Below, piece after piece: positions 63,747-64,000 of a stretch of DNA of 64,000 nucleotides; the first letter of the stretch is position 1, and each line of letters opens with the position of its first letter. Source of the stretch: Azorinus chamasolen (Eukaryota; Mollusca; Bivalvia; Cardiida; Solecurtidae); the NCBI GenBank assembly GCA_963576725.1, contig OY755246.1, positions 74,765,467 through 74,829,466 of the forward strand, in the 5' to 3' direction. Below the pieces are notes generated by a model that was given only the letters and a program-made list of their open reading frames with translations, ran no database searches and was not told the DNA's origin. The position numbers and the translations under genes were made by a program.

Positions 63747-64000
63747 CACCTATGACAGATGTTGTGGTATGTTGTGATATTCTAGCTGTTTTGTAATGTT
63801 ACTTCTTTCAGTTTGCGTAAAAATGAACACATTGAGCACAATGTCAACCCAATTTGAAATCAAATGACGTTACACTTTTGCGTTATGGTACACCAATTCT
63901 TATTGCAATTTGAAAAAAAATATTCACGGGCTTGCATAAATATTATGCATAAATATATGTTGCGTTAAAATGAACACAGTATAAGCACACACAAGGGTAT
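63747..64000. other. Unassigned DNA at the window edge
   Basis: No feature seen; TGCGTAAAAATGAACACA and TGCGTTAAAATGAACACA recur ~145 bp apart. Confidence 0.4.

Overview
This is a repeat-dominated eukaryotic window, most likely from a bivalve mollusc. The evidence is the repeat content: tRNA-derived SINEs with a MetaSINE-like core, Penelope-like and Jockey/CR1-type retroelement remnants, and pearl/HINE-like elements built of ~155-165 bp core repeats with a tetranucleotide tract and a terminal hairpin. There are no bacterial-style genes, and the few plausible coding stretches are short exons with GT-AG borders. The species cannot be named from sequence alone.

Layout. 0.6-2.7 kb: dead LINE (RT motifs visible) and a 260-bp tandem duplication. 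2.9-5 kb: Penelope 3' tails, a 43-bp minisatellite and a 247-bp (AC)n tract. 5.8-6.9 kb: 37-bp array. 7.2-10.3 kb: three structured DNA elements, including a 1,200-bp element with 8-bp target-site duplications and internal inverted octamer arrays. 13-15.4 kb: small TIR element and minisatellites. 15.9-17.15 kb (minus): the best host-gene candidate, two terminal coding exons with canonical splice sites and a poly(A) signal. 17.8-19.3 and 37.45-39.1 kb: two copies of one ~1.6-kb non-autonomous element with the same ends but different cores. 19.6-22.3 kb: 30-bp and 63-bp arrays. 22.4-26.0 kb: a LINE remnant whose PHD-finger segment has expanded into thirty 57-bp repeats, bordered by a TTAA MITE and followed by an 809-bp foldback. 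27.7-32.4 kb: two pearl/HINE-like elements. 33-37.4 kb: further minisatellites and a SINE. 41-51 kb: a 10-kb mega-array of related 46-50-bp and 24-bp monomers, interrupted by four mobile elements. 51.4-57.8 kb: more arrays, including a second copy of the 7.2-kb foldback. 58-63.2 kb: two Penelope-like elements on opposite strands, one broken by a SINE and one by a HINE-like element.

No metabolic or regulatory gene system is visible. The window is best read as intronic or intergenic DNA shaped by nested transposition and tandem amplification. The most notable structures are the twin 1.6-kb elements with copy-matched terminal inverted repeats, the PHD-finger minisatellite, the interleaved inverted repeats at 41.1-42.0 kb, and the 1.2-kb TIR element with octamer arms. 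All coordinates of degenerate elements are approximate.
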